The notes under the pieces were generated by a model, which saw only the letters and a list, made by a program, of their open reading frames with translations, was not told the origin of the DNA and made no database searches. From the NCBI GenBank assembly GCA_964624235.1, contig CAZUXY010000059.1, positions 1-26,371 of the forward strand: DNA of 26,371 bases, in the 5' to 3' direction. The DNA is from CAZUXY01 sp964624235. Its GTDB lineage: Bacteria; Spirochaetota; UBA4802; UBA5368. This document shows positions 6,750 through 14,941 of the stretch, one piece after another. Position numbers and translations under genes: made by a program. Position 1 is the first letter of the stretch, and each line of letters starts with the position of its first letter.

Positions 6750-8516
6750 TCACATATAATCCAGATAATCCTTCAGTTTTCTCGCCCTGGTGGGGTGTCT
6801 CAACCGCCTTAGGGCTTTTGCTTCTATTTGCCGTATTCTCTCACGTGTAACCTTAAAGACGTACCCGACCTCTTCCAGGGTATGCGAGTAGCCATCATCC
6901 AGTCCAAATCTCATTCTGATCACTTTCTGTTCCCTGGCCGGTAAAGTATTCAGAACGGTATGAATCTGTTCAGAAAGAAGCCTGTAGGCCGCAGTATTCG
7001 CCGGTGAATCGATGTCCTTGTCCTCAATAAAATCACCGAGCAGTGAATCCTCTTCTTCACCTACCGGTGTTTCCAGTGAAATCGGTTCTCGCGCTACATT
7101 TTTAACACCTTTTACCTTGCTTACCGGCCATCCCAGCCTGTCCGCCAGTTCGTCCGGGGACGGTTCCCTTCCAAACTCCTGCTGAAAGAGGCGCGTCTCG
7201 CGCATTACTTTGTTGATCTGTTCAATCATGTGTACAGGAACCCTGATGGTTCTAGCCTGGTCAGAAATAGCCCTGGTAATCGCCTGACGTATCCACCACG
7301 TTGCGTATGTTGAAAACTTATAGCCCTTTCGATACTCGAATTTGTCAACGGCCTTGATCAATCCTATGTTCCCTTCCTGTATAAGGTCAAAAAAATGCAT
7401 TCCCCTGTTCGCATACTTTTTGGCAATTGAAACGACGAGGCGAAGGTTCGAATTTATCAGCTCCTTTTTCGCAATCGAGATTTTTCTTTGTCCCTCATCA
7501 ATCTGTTTTCCCCATTTCAAAATATACTCAGCGGTCGCACCGGCTTCCTGTTCAATTCGTCTTATCTTTCTTTCATTGTTTCTGATGTCTTTTACCAGAT
7601 CAAGCAACTCGGCTTTCTGTTTGATTTTAAGAGAGTTCAGTGTCTGTTTGACCTCTTCACCTTTTTCAACTTTTCTCGCGAAGTGTTTCAGTTCTTTCAG
7701 TTCATGCCTGTATTTTCGTTCAATAGACCGGAAGAACTGGTAAGTGTCCTTGATCCTCAATACCATTGACTGTATTTTGTTCGCAAGCTTTGAAATTTCA
7801 TTTTCATTTATTTCAAGCTTCTTTATCGACTCGGCTATGAGGTTCATCGATTCTTCAACTTTTTCATTAAGTTCCTCATACTTTTTCGAGCCTTCGTCGT
7901 ATTTCTTTAACTTATTTGACAACTGCATGATCTTTTTATCTTCCCCGATGATCAGCATCATCTTTTCACTATACTTCTTTTCCAGCTGTTTCATATCAAC
8001 AGATGAAAAATAATAAAGACGGTTAATACGTAAAACATCGGTTAGCTTGATTTTACCGCTTTTCACCTTTGGATAATTTTTGATCAAATCATTTATCAGC
8101 AATGATGAATGGACGACCGCATCTTCTATAAGGAGTTCGCCTTCCTCTATCCTTTTTGCAAGGTCTACCTCCTGGTCTCCTGAGAGCAGGGATACTTTCC
8201 CTATTTCCTTGAGATACAGCCTTATCGGATCATCGATATGTGACGAATCCTCGGAAGCCTGCGAAGATGACGATTTTTTTGATGAAGATTTCTTTTTCGG
8301 CTGAACAGTCGTGGATTTTCGTGTTGATTCCTCAACAACCTCAATCCCTAACTGGTTAAGAAGAATAAATATGTCATCTATTTTATCTGAGTTCAGCAGT
8401 TTATCAGGTAGAATATCGTTAATTTCATCATAGGTTATTTCTCCATTCGATTTTCCCAGAGTTATCAGTTTTTTCACTTCAGGAATGTTTTCAAGGAGTA
8501 TTTCGGTCTTACTCAT
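6750..8516 (-). CDS. rpoD: RNA polymerase primary sigma factor RpoD (sigma-70)
   Basis: The housekeeping sigma factor, directing RNA polymerase to -10/-35 promoters. The 588 residues run through a short region 1.1 (1-60), a Ser/Lys-rich linker (66-93), region 1.2 (DDPIRLYLKEIGKVSLLSGDQE, 95-116), a long charged helical insert with coiled-coil character (about 125-345), region 2 (NLRLVVSIAKKYANRGMHFFDLIQEGNIGLIKAVDKF, 357-393; then YKFSTYATWWIRQAITRAI, 399-417), region 3 (from about 425), and region 4.2 (TLEEVGYVFKVTRERIRQIEAKALRRLRHP, 546-575). The -10-recognition residues of region 2.4 and the helix-turn-helix of 4.2 are intact, and the typical YxDYxx-like C-terminus is present. It starts at an ATG 20 bases after the dnaG stop, so the two are co-transcribed. 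Confidence 0.97.
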   Translation of the reverse strand: MSKTEILLENIPEVKKLITLGKSNGEITYDEINDILPDKLLNSDKIDDIFILLNQLGIEVVEESTRKSTTVQPKKKSSSKKSSSSQASEDSSHIDDPIRLYLKEIGKVSLLSGDQEVDLAKRIEEGELLIEDAVVHSSLLINDLIKNYPKVKSGKIKLTDVLRINRLYYFSSVDMKQLEKKYSEKMMLIIGEDKKIMQLSNKLKKYDEGSKKYEELNEKVEESMNLIAESIKKLEINENEISKLANKIQSMVLRIKDTYQFFRSIERKYRHELKELKHFARKVEKGEEVKQTLNSLKIKQKAELLDLVKDIRNNERKIRRIEQEAGATAEYILKWGKQIDEGQRKISIAKKELINSNLRLVVSIAKKYANRGMHFFDLIQEGNIGLIKAVDKFEYRKGYKFSTYATWWIRQAITRAISDQARTIRVPVHMIEQINKVMRETRLFQQEFGREPSPDELADRLGWPVSKVKGVKNVAREPISLETPVGEEEDSLLGDFIEDKDIDSPANTAAYRLLSEQIHTVLNTLPAREQKVIRMRFGLDDGYSHTLEEVGYVFKVTRERIRQIEAKALRRLRHPTRARKLKDYLDYM

Positions 8517-8536
8517 AATATTTCCCAGCCCTCTGT

Positions 8537-10354
8537 TCAGATTATTTGTTTATTATATAAATATGACGACAGCTTCTCCTTTTCCCGACGCAGGATTTCT
8601 ATTTCCGCAAGATAATCCCTTATGTCGGAATGCGGGGACAAGTCGCTTTTTTTTAATTCATCGGCATATTTATTGATTTTCTGATCAATTAGAAACAGAC
8701 GTAAATTGATGTAAATTTCGGTATAGGCCGTTTTGGGGCTTTCTATAATATATTCCCTGAATAGATTATTTTCCAGAAATTCCTTTTCATTTCCATCGGA
8801 GAAATGATCGATCAGGCGGTCAAGAGTGATTTTTTCTCCTTTTGAGTACCAATCCCTCAGTACCTTGAATATCCCTTTGGACAGAGGATCGGTCACAATG
8901 TTTTCAGAAATATCCATCATCGCCTGTTCTATAAGCTCTGGATAATGACATATAAGAAGTACAAGTTCACGAAAAATCCTGGCTGGGTGATCTGTTGAAT
9001 CTCCCGATTTCCTTGCTGCCGATAAAGCGTTATATTGCTGAGTATTTTGAGAATTCCTTACCGTTCCAGCAGTATTATTAATTTTTTTATAGTCGGCCCG
9101 GATATCTTTCTCTTCAATATTCAGCAGGGAACCAAGCTTTCTCAGGTAATAACTACGCTCTGTTTCGTAATCTATTTCCCTGATTATACCGAAAGCGTCT
9201 TTTAATAATTCGATTCGGTTCCTTCCCGCGCCAGCGGAAATCAACTTGTTTATCCTGAAATCTACAGGTTTAATCGCCGAATCCACCACCGACATGAATT
9301 CCCGCACTCCCCTGGCCGTGATAAACTCAAAAGGATCACCGGCAGGCAGTTCTGCGACTTTAATGTCTACGTTTATATCTCTTGATACTTCCAGTGACCT
9401 TAAGGAAGCGTTCACACCCGCTGAATCCGCGTCAAAAAGTAATACTATTTCGCTGCACAAACGCGCCAGTATTCTCAATTGATTCAAGGTCAACGCGGTA
9501 CCCAGGGGAGCGACTACGTTTTTTATCCCGTTCTGGTGGCATCCTATTACATCAAGATAACCCTCAACCACGATTGCTCTTTTTAACTCCTTGATGTGGC
9601 TCCTGGCGATATTCAATCCGTATAGTATGTTCCCCTTTTTAAATATCTCCGACTCCGGGGAATTAAGGTATTTCGGTTCCTCATTACCGATTATTCTTCC
9701 TCCAAAAGCAGCAACATCGCCGCTATTAGTAAAAATCGGAAACATCACCCTTCCTCGGAACCGGTCGTAATAATGCATGGAACCGTCTTTATCTTTTGAA
9801 ACAACCAGTCCGGCTTTGACAGCCTCTTCAATTGAATCCCTTTTACCCGACAGATACCTGACCAGAGAATTCCATTCATCTGGGGCATATCCGATGCTGA
9901 ATTCTTTAATACTGTTCTGAAATACCCCGCGGTTCAGAAGATAATCCCTGGCCTTCTTTCCAACAACTGAATTCAGCACATTGATGAAATGAAGCATTGC
10001 CGCTTTGTTGACGGCGAACTGATTTTCACGTCCGCTGATCGATTTATCGCTATCGGCCTCATCCTGAACTTTAATGCCCAGGATGTTACCGAGAAACCGC
10101 ACGCTTTCAGGGAATGAGAGTTTCTCAATTTTTGAGATGAAGGTGAATACACTGCCACCAGTATGACAGCCGAAACAATAAAATATCTTTTTTTCGGGAG
10201 ATACCGTAAATGACGGAGTTTTTTCCTTATGAAACGGACACAGCCCTACATAGTTAGTACCCTTTTTCTGAAGACTGGGCACATATTTTTTGACAATCTC
10301 TTCAATATGAGTTCTATCCCTGATGATCTCAATCGTGTCACGCGGAATGGCCAA
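8537..10354 (-). CDS. dnaG: DNA primase
   Basis: Makes RNA primers at the replication fork. The 605-residue product has the N-terminal CHC2 zinc finger (CPFH at 39-42, then C60 and C63 in YCFGCH). The catalytic core follows, with the RNAP-basic motif region (YDRFRGRVMFPI, 196-207) and FGGR, then the TOPRIM domain with VVEGYLDV (E264) and LLFDADSAG (D308, D310). The C-terminal region (about 430-605) is the helicase-binding domain and is less conserved. The start codon is TTG at 10354, with GAGGT four bases upstream and no in-frame ATG nearby. It lies 59 bases after yqeY and 20 bases before rpoD in the classic macromolecular-synthesis order. Confidence 0.96.
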   Translation of the reverse strand: MAIPRDTIEIIRDRTHIEEIVKKYVPSLQKKGTNYVGLCPFHKEKTPSFTVSPEKKIFYCFGCHTGGSVFTFISKIEKLSFPESVRFLGNILGIKVQDEADSDKSISGRENQFAVNKAAMLHFINVLNSVVGKKARDYLLNRGVFQNSIKEFSIGYAPDEWNSLVRYLSGKRDSIEEAVKAGLVVSKDKDGSMHYYDRFRGRVMFPIFTNSGDVAAFGGRIIGNEEPKYLNSPESEIFKKGNILYGLNIARSHIKELKRAIVVEGYLDVIGCHQNGIKNVVAPLGTALTLNQLRILARLCSEIVLLFDADSAGVNASLRSLEVSRDINVDIKVAELPAGDPFEFITARGVREFMSVVDSAIKPVDFRINKLISAGAGRNRIELLKDAFGIIREIDYETERSYYLRKLGSLLNIEEKDIRADYKKINNTAGTVRNSQNTQQYNALSAARKSGDSTDHPARIFRELVLLICHYPELIEQAMMDISENIVTDPLSKGIFKVLRDWYSKGEKITLDRLIDHFSDGNEKEFLENNLFREYIIESPKTAYTEIYINLRLFLIDQKINKYADELKKSDLSPHSDIRDYLAEIEILRREKEKLSSYLYNKQII

Positions 10355-10413
10355 TTCTACCTCGGTCTTGCGAAAATGGATATAAAGGCGGCCGTCAATG
10401 GCAGATCGGCATG

Positions 10414-10863
10414 CTACTGGTTTTCCATCTTCCTGGTAAGTATTTCTTTAACAATGTTTCCATCGACCTGACCCTTGAACTCTTTCATTAAGGACCCCAT
10501 GATCTTGCCGAAATCTTTTTTGCTGATCCCGCCTATTTCCCTGATTTTACGATCAACCATGGCTTCGATTTCATTAATATCAAGCTGCTTGGGCAGATAG
10601 GTTTCTATTATTTTTAGTTCTTCATTTTCCTTTTTAACAAGGTCGCCGCGTGACGCCTTTGAATATTCTTCAATTGCCTCTTTTCTTTTCTTGGATGACC
10701 TGATAATGATTTCCATCACTTTATCATCAGTCAGATCCTCTGTCCCTCTTGCTTTTTCATACATTATATCTGATTTAAGCATTCGGAGCGTTCTTACTTT
10801 CACCTCGTCTTTTGAAAGTATAGCATTTCTCAAATCCTGTTCAATGACTGAAAAAAGTGGCAT
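10414..10863 (-). CDS. yqeY: GatB/YqeY domain protein
   Basis: A small 149-residue protein made almost wholly of the YqeY domain, related to the tail domain of GatB, which contacts tRNA in amidotransferases. Recognisable pieces are RTLRMLKSDI (residues 24-33), the KKRKEAIEEYSKASRGDLV helix, IETYLPKQL (86-94), and the C-terminal DFGKIMGSLMKEFKGQVDGNIVKEIL segment. Free-standing YqeY proteins commonly sit beside dnaG and rpoD, as here; their exact role is not settled. The start ATG has AGAGGTAG just upstream. It is the first gene of the yqeY-dnaG-rpoD operon. No rpsU, which often precedes this set, is seen upstream. Confidence 0.92.
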   Translation of the reverse strand: MPLFSVIEQDLRNAILSKDEVKVRTLRMLKSDIMYEKARGTEDLTDDKVMEIIIRSSKKRKEAIEEYSKASRGDLVKKENEELKIIETYLPKQLDINEIEAMVDRKIREIGGISKKDFGKIMGSLMKEFKGQVDGNIVKEILTRKMENQ

Positions 10864-11135
10864 AACTACCTCTTTAATTTATAAAAATTGTTATTTAACA
10901 GCAAACAAAACCGCGTTTTTTCAATGCATTTATCAGTTTTTCTTATGCTTCAGGGATCCGCTGTATAATACTTTTAAAGCGATTAGAATCATTTTACTTC
11001 AGGAATAAAATATTATTGACCCTTTTACTGTTTTCTATTATTCCGTTTTTCGGATTGTACTCTTAGTAATGGATATCCCCCGGAAGTATAATCGAAGTAG
11101 AAATTTCCGAGTAAGATACCGTGTTCTTTTGCATT

Positions 11136-11155
11136 CAGGCAGGCTTAAATGCCTG
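11136..11155. repeat. Inverted repeat CAGGCA/TGCCTG
   Basis: CAGGCA (11136-11141), an 8-base loop, TGCCTG (11150-11155), followed by TTTC on the plus strand. It lies in the divergent yqeY/DUF4015 intergenic region and coincides with the spacer of a weak minus-strand promoter candidate. It could be an operator half-site pair or a short hairpin. It is too small and its T run too short to call a terminator. Confidence 0.3.
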
Positions 11156-11223
11156 TTTCAAGAAAGAAATATAAAGTAAACTGATTTGAAGATATGTCCT
11201 GTTCTGGATTTTAAATGTCAAAT

Positions 11224-11253
11224 TTGATCATAATCTGGACGAATATTTAAAAT
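11224..11253 (+). promoter_or_regulatory. Candidate promoter of the DUF4015 gene
   Basis: TTGATC (11224-11229), an 18-base spacer, then TAAAAT (11248-11253): 4 of 6 and 5 of 6 consensus matches. Transcription would begin near 11260, giving a leader of about 20 bases that contains the GAGGT ribosome site ahead of the ATG at 11279. Confidence 0.45.
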
Positions 11254-11278
11254 GTAAATAATTAATTGAGGTTATTAC

Positions 11279-12304
11279 ATGAAAAAACTCCTGTTCCTGC
11301 TGCTCCCGGCCATGGTAATCTGCCTGGTTACTTTTGACACATTGAACAATACATGGAGTCAGAATACAATTCAGAAATCCGAACTGAATAATCCCGGAAG
11401 CGTAACGATTTATCAATACCCTGTTTTTTACAAGGGTATATATCTCAACAGCGCAACCGGCAAAAATCGTGATAAACTTAATAACCTGATCAGGCTTTCA
11501 AAAGAATCCCACATCAATACCATGGTTATCGATATCCAGGATTCCAGTTACCGAAGGTGTGTAATCCCCAAAGAAAATGTCGAACTGTGTTTGCAGAACG
11601 GCATACATCCTATCGCCAGAATTGTCGTATTTCCCGATGGATTAAAAAAGTTTCCCATTCCCAAAGATGAACTGAATGCAAAATACAGGCTTGCAGAAGA
11701 CGCATGTCTGAACGGATTCAAGGAGATCCAGTTCGATTATGTACGATTCAATGATTATGGTATACTGCGGAAGCTTACATTGCAGCAGAAATACGATTTT
11801 ATTGAAAATTTTCTTTCAGGCGCACGAGTGTATCTAAAAAAATATAACGTCAAGACCGCAGCTGATGTATTCGGAAGAATTCCTCTCAACAGAAAAGATG
11901 AAATCGGCCAGAGGATGGAAGGCCTTGACAGGGTTGTGGATATCATCTGTCCAATGGCATATCCCTCGCACTATACCTGGAGTCAGAAGTATATGTCCGA
12001 TCCTTATCATACGGTTTTTATTACTTCAAAGAACGCAAAGAACAGGGTTATAAACGCCGAAATCGTTACGTACATTCAGGCTTTTAAAATGAAAATCGGG
12101 CCGTCCAGATTAACTTTTGAAAAATACATCGAGGAACAGATCAGGGCTGTCCATGATTCAGGTGTCCGCGGGTATCTTTTATGGAACGCTCGTCAGGAAT
12201 ATATTATACCGTTGAAGGTGGCTAAGAACTATTACGCGAATGAAGGACGTCGTATCAGCAGGTCTGATAAAATAGAAAAGAACGGGCGGATAGAATTGCA
12301 GTAG
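11279..12304 (+). CDS. DUF4015-type putative glycoside hydrolase, exported
   Basis: A 341-residue protein with a Lys-rich start and hydrophobic stretch (residues 1-19) that serve as signal peptide or membrane anchor. The rest follows the DUF4015 (putative glycosyl hydrolase, TIM-barrel-like) pattern: KGIYLNSATG (52-61), NTMVIDIQDSS (80-90), GFKEIQFDYVRF (146-157), ADVFGRIPL (195-203), ICPMAYPSHYTW (223-234), and a closing RGYLLWNARQEY. Members are cell-surface or periplasmic; their substrate is not established to my knowledge. Compared with longer members, the segment after IDIQD is short. The start ATG has GAGGT seven bases upstream. It stands alone on the plus strand, converging on the lipoprotein pair. 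Confidence 0.82.
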   Translation: MKKLLFLLLPAMVICLVTFDTLNNTWSQNTIQKSELNNPGSVTIYQYPVFYKGIYLNSATGKNRDKLNNLIRLSKESHINTMVIDIQDSSYRRCVIPKENVELCLQNGIHPIARIVVFPDGLKKFPIPKDELNAKYRLAEDACLNGFKEIQFDYVRFNDYGILRKLTLQQKYDFIENFLSGARVYLKKYNVKTAADVFGRIPLNRKDEIGQRMEGLDRVVDIICPMAYPSHYTWSQKYMSDPYHTVFITSKNAKNRVINAEIVTYIQAFKMKIGPSRLTFEKYIEEQIRAVHDSGVRGYLLWNARQEYIIPLKVAKNYYANEGRRISRSDKIEKNGRIELQ

Positions 12305-12333
12305 CAGAGATCAATGCTTCGGTATGATTGAAT

Positions 12334-12804
12334 TCACCTTTCGTAATCTATCTCAAACTCGGCTCGTCCTTTAACGGAATCATTCTTCAATGTGATCAGG
12401 ACAATCCTGTGCTCTGGTATTCCGAAATAAACAAAATTCGGTTTGGGCTGGTCTATATTATTCAGTTTCACATACCTGCCCTCTCTCTCGTCGAGTATCC
12501 ATTTTTCCACCACAAGCAGATGCCGGTTAAGCGGGACTTTTGCTTCAAAAACCTTATCCTGCGACTCCAGGCCGATAGTTGTCCTTCCCACCTCAACCTT
12601 GTTAAGGAATATTTTGTAATATGACCTCCGGTCCCGGGCGGGATTGTCTATATTAACGTCATACGCCACCAGTTTCAAGTTATAGGAATCTGGTTTCTTA
12701 TACCTTACCGTGTCTTTTGTAAGCGGGCCGCCCAGTCCGCACGAAAGGTAACTCATAATAACTAACACATACAAGAGTGTAATTCTGTTAACAATATAAC
12801 TCAT
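12334..12804 (-). CDS. Small lipoprotein of unknown function
   Basis: A 156-residue protein with an N-terminal hydrophobic signal that ends in the lipobox-like SYLSC, giving a lipidated Cys22; the relaxed position pattern is common in spirochaete-type lipoproteins. The mature part is rich in beta strands and charged residues (KLVAYDVNID, KIFLNKVEVGRTTIGL, HRIVLITLKND), which suggests a compact beta domain. I recognise no family. Its ATG overlaps the stop of the upstream PPC lipoprotein gene as ATGA, so it is co-translated with that gene and the two products may act together in the envelope. Confidence 0.75.
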   Translation of the reverse strand: MSYIVNRITLLYVLVIMSYLSCGLGGPLTKDTVRYKKPDSYNLKLVAYDVNIDNPARDRRSYYKIFLNKVEVGRTTIGLESQDKVFEAKVPLNRHLLVVEKWILDEREGRYVKLNNIDQPKPNFVYFGIPEHRIVLITLKNDSVKGRAEFEIDYER

Positions 12805-14426
12805 TGTGCCTCCCTAATGTTCAGAATATAAGGAGTGTTATAATTCGCTATCAAAGACTCTATAATGATATATCCCTTGATGTCTATCATTTCCTTTATT
12901 GAAACGGAATTATCACTCTCAACCTCGGCCGTTTTAATAATATAACCGAAGGGATCGGTGATTGATATCTTAAGTCTTCCGTCCCGGACTCCCTGGAGAG
13001 TAAACTCCTTTTTTAATCGCCGATCGAAATTAAGCAGAAAATAGTCTATATCCCTTTTATGGGATATATAACCGTTTATTGTGTTCCCTTTTATTTCTGT
13101 CGCATTGAGCTTATCATCGTTAGGTTCAACCTCATGCTGATCTGACGTCTCCAGTCTGGAAATTTTCAGTCGATACAGGTTGTCCTTGTCTGAATAACCT
13201 TTTGTTGAAGACACCTTCAGATAAAACGACTCTCCGGTAAAAAGATTTGGATACACCTCCTTTACCCCCGACGGACTGTTGTCTACCGATACCAGAGTCG
13301 CCTTACTCATTGATATAACCTGAAACTGTATATCCATTCCCCCGGGAGGTTCCATCTCTATTCGGTATAACCCTTTTCCATATTGGCCGCGGTAAATGAA
13401 AGTATCGATATCGTTGGAGGGGAAAATACTGCCTTCTATGTATCCCTCGACAATATCGTTTGCTTCTTCCATTTTATTGTTCGGTTCCATTTCGCGTGTA
13501 GTATCATAATCACCGGATGATACTTTCAACAGATATTGCTTGTCGTAACCTGCGCTGTAGTTTTTGCTTGCTATCATTAAATAATATGTACCGCTTCTAG
13601 TTATTCCCACTCCTTTAAGCAATTCATCCTCACCGGGTCCGCCGGCATCCACTTTACCAAGAAGCTCTCGAGATGTTCCATAAAGATATATCTGAGAATT
13701 TACCCCGGGTACCCCCGATATCGAAACATCGATAAGCACCGGTCTTTTCCCGCTTACGTCCACATACAGTGAGTACCAGTCTTCTTCTCTCATGGGACTA
13801 TCAGGATTTTGGTTCTGTTTATTGAATGCCGGTGAAAAATAACCTTTGATTTCTCTGTTGAGTTCCAGGTGTGTAGCGTTTGCCGGCGTGTCATTGGGTT
13901 CTCGTTCTTCATAATCGTATGCTCTTTCAGATATCCTGAGCGCATACCTGTCGTCATTACTGATCTTAGGCAGGTCTTTTTCCCCATGTTGGACTGAAAT
14001 ATAATAAATTTCCCTGTCCGCGTAAAAGTTAACCATGCGTTCAGGAGCTGATTTTCTGTTATCATCCACATGTTTTACCAAAACCGGTGACTCTTCACCC
14101 TTCCAGATTTTGAATGAATGATTTATACCTCTCATGGGGGAAAGGCTGATATCCAGTATCGCCGGGTCTGTGACTGTAATCCTGAAAAAATCCACATCAT
14201 CCCTTTTAAAGAGAGTGCCTTCTATCTGCTGGTTCAGGGTAATTACAGTAGCATTCGTGAAAGAATCGTTTGGCTCAGTCTCAGTAAGCGATTTTTTACC
14301 GCATGATGTAATCAATATCATTAAAGACATGATAATATACGCTGTGACATAAATACCGTTTTTTTTACTTCCTGGGCACATTTTCATACCCGTTATACTG
14401 GATTGCCGCATATGCGAATGATTCAT
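12801..14426 (-). CDS. Lipoprotein with four PPC-type (pre-peptidase C-terminal-like) repeats
   Basis: A 541-residue envelope protein. A signal peptide precedes the lipobox LITSC (Cys42). The N-terminus is longer than needed: starts at Met14 or Met16 would give a more usual signal, and none has a clear ribosome site. The mature part holds four repeats, each opening with an E-EPND/EPNN block (51-54, 176-179, 314-317, 434-437). In each, a short run with an Asn/Ala pair follows, then an I-x-G-strand and a D-D-(V/I/W)-D/Y-F/Y block (DDVDFF, EEDWYSLY, NDIDTFIY, RDIDYFLL), at a period of 120-138 residues. This is the signature of PPC beta-sandwich domains, which in other secreted proteins bind partners or surfaces. 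No protease domain is present. It starts an operon with the small lipoprotein. Confidence 0.82.
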   Translation of the reverse strand: MNHSHMRQSSITGMKMCPGSKKNGIYVTAYIIMSLMILITSCGKKSLTETEPNDSFTNATVITLNQQIEGTLFKRDDVDFFRITVTDPAILDISLSPMRGINHSFKIWKGEESPVLVKHVDDNRKSAPERMVNFYADREIYYISVQHGEKDLPKISNDDRYALRISERAYDYEEREPNDTPANATHLELNREIKGYFSPAFNKQNQNPDSPMREEDWYSLYVDVSGKRPVLIDVSISGVPGVNSQIYLYGTSRELLGKVDAGGPGEDELLKGVGITRSGTYYLMIASKNYSAGYDKQYLLKVSSGDYDTTREMEPNNKMEEANDIVEGYIEGSIFPSNDIDTFIYRGQYGKGLYRIEMEPPGGMDIQFQVISMSKATLVSVDNSPSGVKEVYPNLFTGESFYLKVSSTKGYSDKDNLYRLKISRLETSDQHEVEPNDDKLNATEIKGNTINGYISHKRDIDYFLLNFDRRLKKEFTLQGVRDGRLKISITDPFGYIIKTAEVESDNSVSIKEMIDIKGYIIIESLIANYNTPYILNIREAQ

Positions 14427-14473
14427 TCTTCAAATGGTAAAGTTCATTTTGTGCTCTGTAAAATTCAACACGT

Positions 14474-14502
14474 TTTATATAGTACTGTTTTCAGATAGTC
14501 AA
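14474..14502 (-). promoter_or_regulatory. Strong sigma-70-type promoter of the PPC lipoprotein operon
   Basis: Reading the minus strand: TTGACT (14502-14497), a spacer of exactly 17 bases, TATAAA (14479-14474). Each hexamer matches the consensus at 5 of 6 positions. Transcription would begin near 14467, about 40 bases before the ATG at 14426. It is the closest match to consensus that I found in the window. Confidence 0.72.
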
Positions 14503-14546
14503 GTTACATTTTCATATACATTCTGTCTCATGAACTTAAAATCTAT

Positions 14547-14575
14547 TTGCAAAAACCCTTTTCTGTAACAATACT
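14547..14575 (+). promoter_or_regulatory. Candidate promoter of the small membrane protein-recG operon
   Basis: TTGCAA (14547-14552), 17 bases, AATACT (14570-14575): 4 of 6 matches in each hexamer. A better -10-like TATACT lies at 14592-14597 but lacks a -35 at the usual distance. A perfect palindrome fills the gap between the two -10 candidates. The real promoter could be either. Confidence 0.4.
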
Positions 14576-14590
14576 GCTTACCTGTAAGCA
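14575..14590. repeat. 16-base palindrome TGCTTAC-CT-GTAAGCA (operator-like)
   Basis: A perfect inverted repeat with 7-base arms and a 2-base centre. It sits immediately upstream of a TATACT hexamer (14592-14597) and 36 bases before the start codon of the small membrane protein gene. The position suits a repressor operator, or a regulator binding in the spacer. No T run follows, so it is not a terminator. No regulator gene in the window points to its ligand. Confidence 0.5.
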
Positions 14591-14625
14591 TTATACTATT
14601 TCACCTTGTGAAGGAGAATATTGTC

Positions 14626-14940
14626 ATGATCAGCAAATTCAAAATCGCCGGTATAATACTGGTTGTGTTACTTGTCATCACAGGATTTTTCTATTTCAGG
14701 TACTTTTTTACCTATCAGCAGAAAAACATAATGCAGAGGAAAATCGAAACCATAACCGGTCAGAACCTTACCGTTACGGTGTTCGGATTTGATGGTAAAA
14801 TAATCAAACGATGGAGCAATATTAAAAAGATCACTTCCGGCCAGGAAGGCAACATGCTGAGTTACACTTTTTTTTATACCAAGGATAACCGCTACGTACA
14901 GATACCTAATTCCGTCTGGTATATAGCAGAAGAAGAATAA
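14626..14940 (+). CDS. Small single-span membrane protein of unknown function
   Basis: A 104-residue protein. One hydrophobic segment (about residues 7-27) follows a basic start (MISKFK), predicting an N-in anchor with the rest outside the cytosol. The external part (VTVFGFDGKIIKRW, MLSYTFFYTKD, VQIPNSVWYIAEEE) reads as a small beta-rich domain. I recognise no family. The ATG at 14626 is chosen because AAGGAG lies nine bases upstream; a GTG at 14608 lies at the edge of that ribosome site and is unlikely. A 5-base stem, TTCAC/GTGAA (14600-14612), partly covers the ribosome site. The stop is one base before the recG start, so the two are translated as a pair. Confidence 0.72.
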   Translation: MISKFKIAGIILVVLLVITGFFYFRYFFTYQQKNIMQRKIETITGQNLTVTVFGFDGKIIKRWSNIKKITSGQEGNMLSYTFFYTKDNRYVQIPNSVWYIAEEE

Positions 14941-14941
14941 A

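Larger units (their letters stand above)
10864..11278. other. Non-coding gap of about 415 bases between yqeY and the DUF4015 gene
   Basis: Divergent intergenic region. It must contain the promoter of the yqeY-dnaG-rpoD operon, but I find no minus-strand -35/-10 pair close to consensus. A minus-strand TTGAAA (11164-11159) is followed after 17 bases by CTGAAT, which is weak. On the plus strand there is a candidate promoter at 11224-11253. A 6-base inverted repeat lies at 11136-11155. No ORF with a ribosome site, tRNA or riboswitch was recognised, so a small RNA cannot be excluded. Confidence 0.45.

Noticed and set aside
7342..8304. Series of open frames (60-133 residues) on the plus strand opposite rpoD
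   Set aside because: Phe/Ser-rich shadows of the Lys/Glu-rich sigma-factor insert; no start signals and no recognisable domain.
10691..11008. 105-residue plus-strand frame running from yqeY into the gap
   Set aside because: Its first half is antisense to yqeY, and the rest is AT-rich sequence without a ribosome site.
11015..11043. TTGACC followed by TATTAT/TATTCC as a plus-strand promoter
   Set aside because: The better -10 sits only 14 bases from the -35, and the correctly spaced hexamer matches the consensus poorly.
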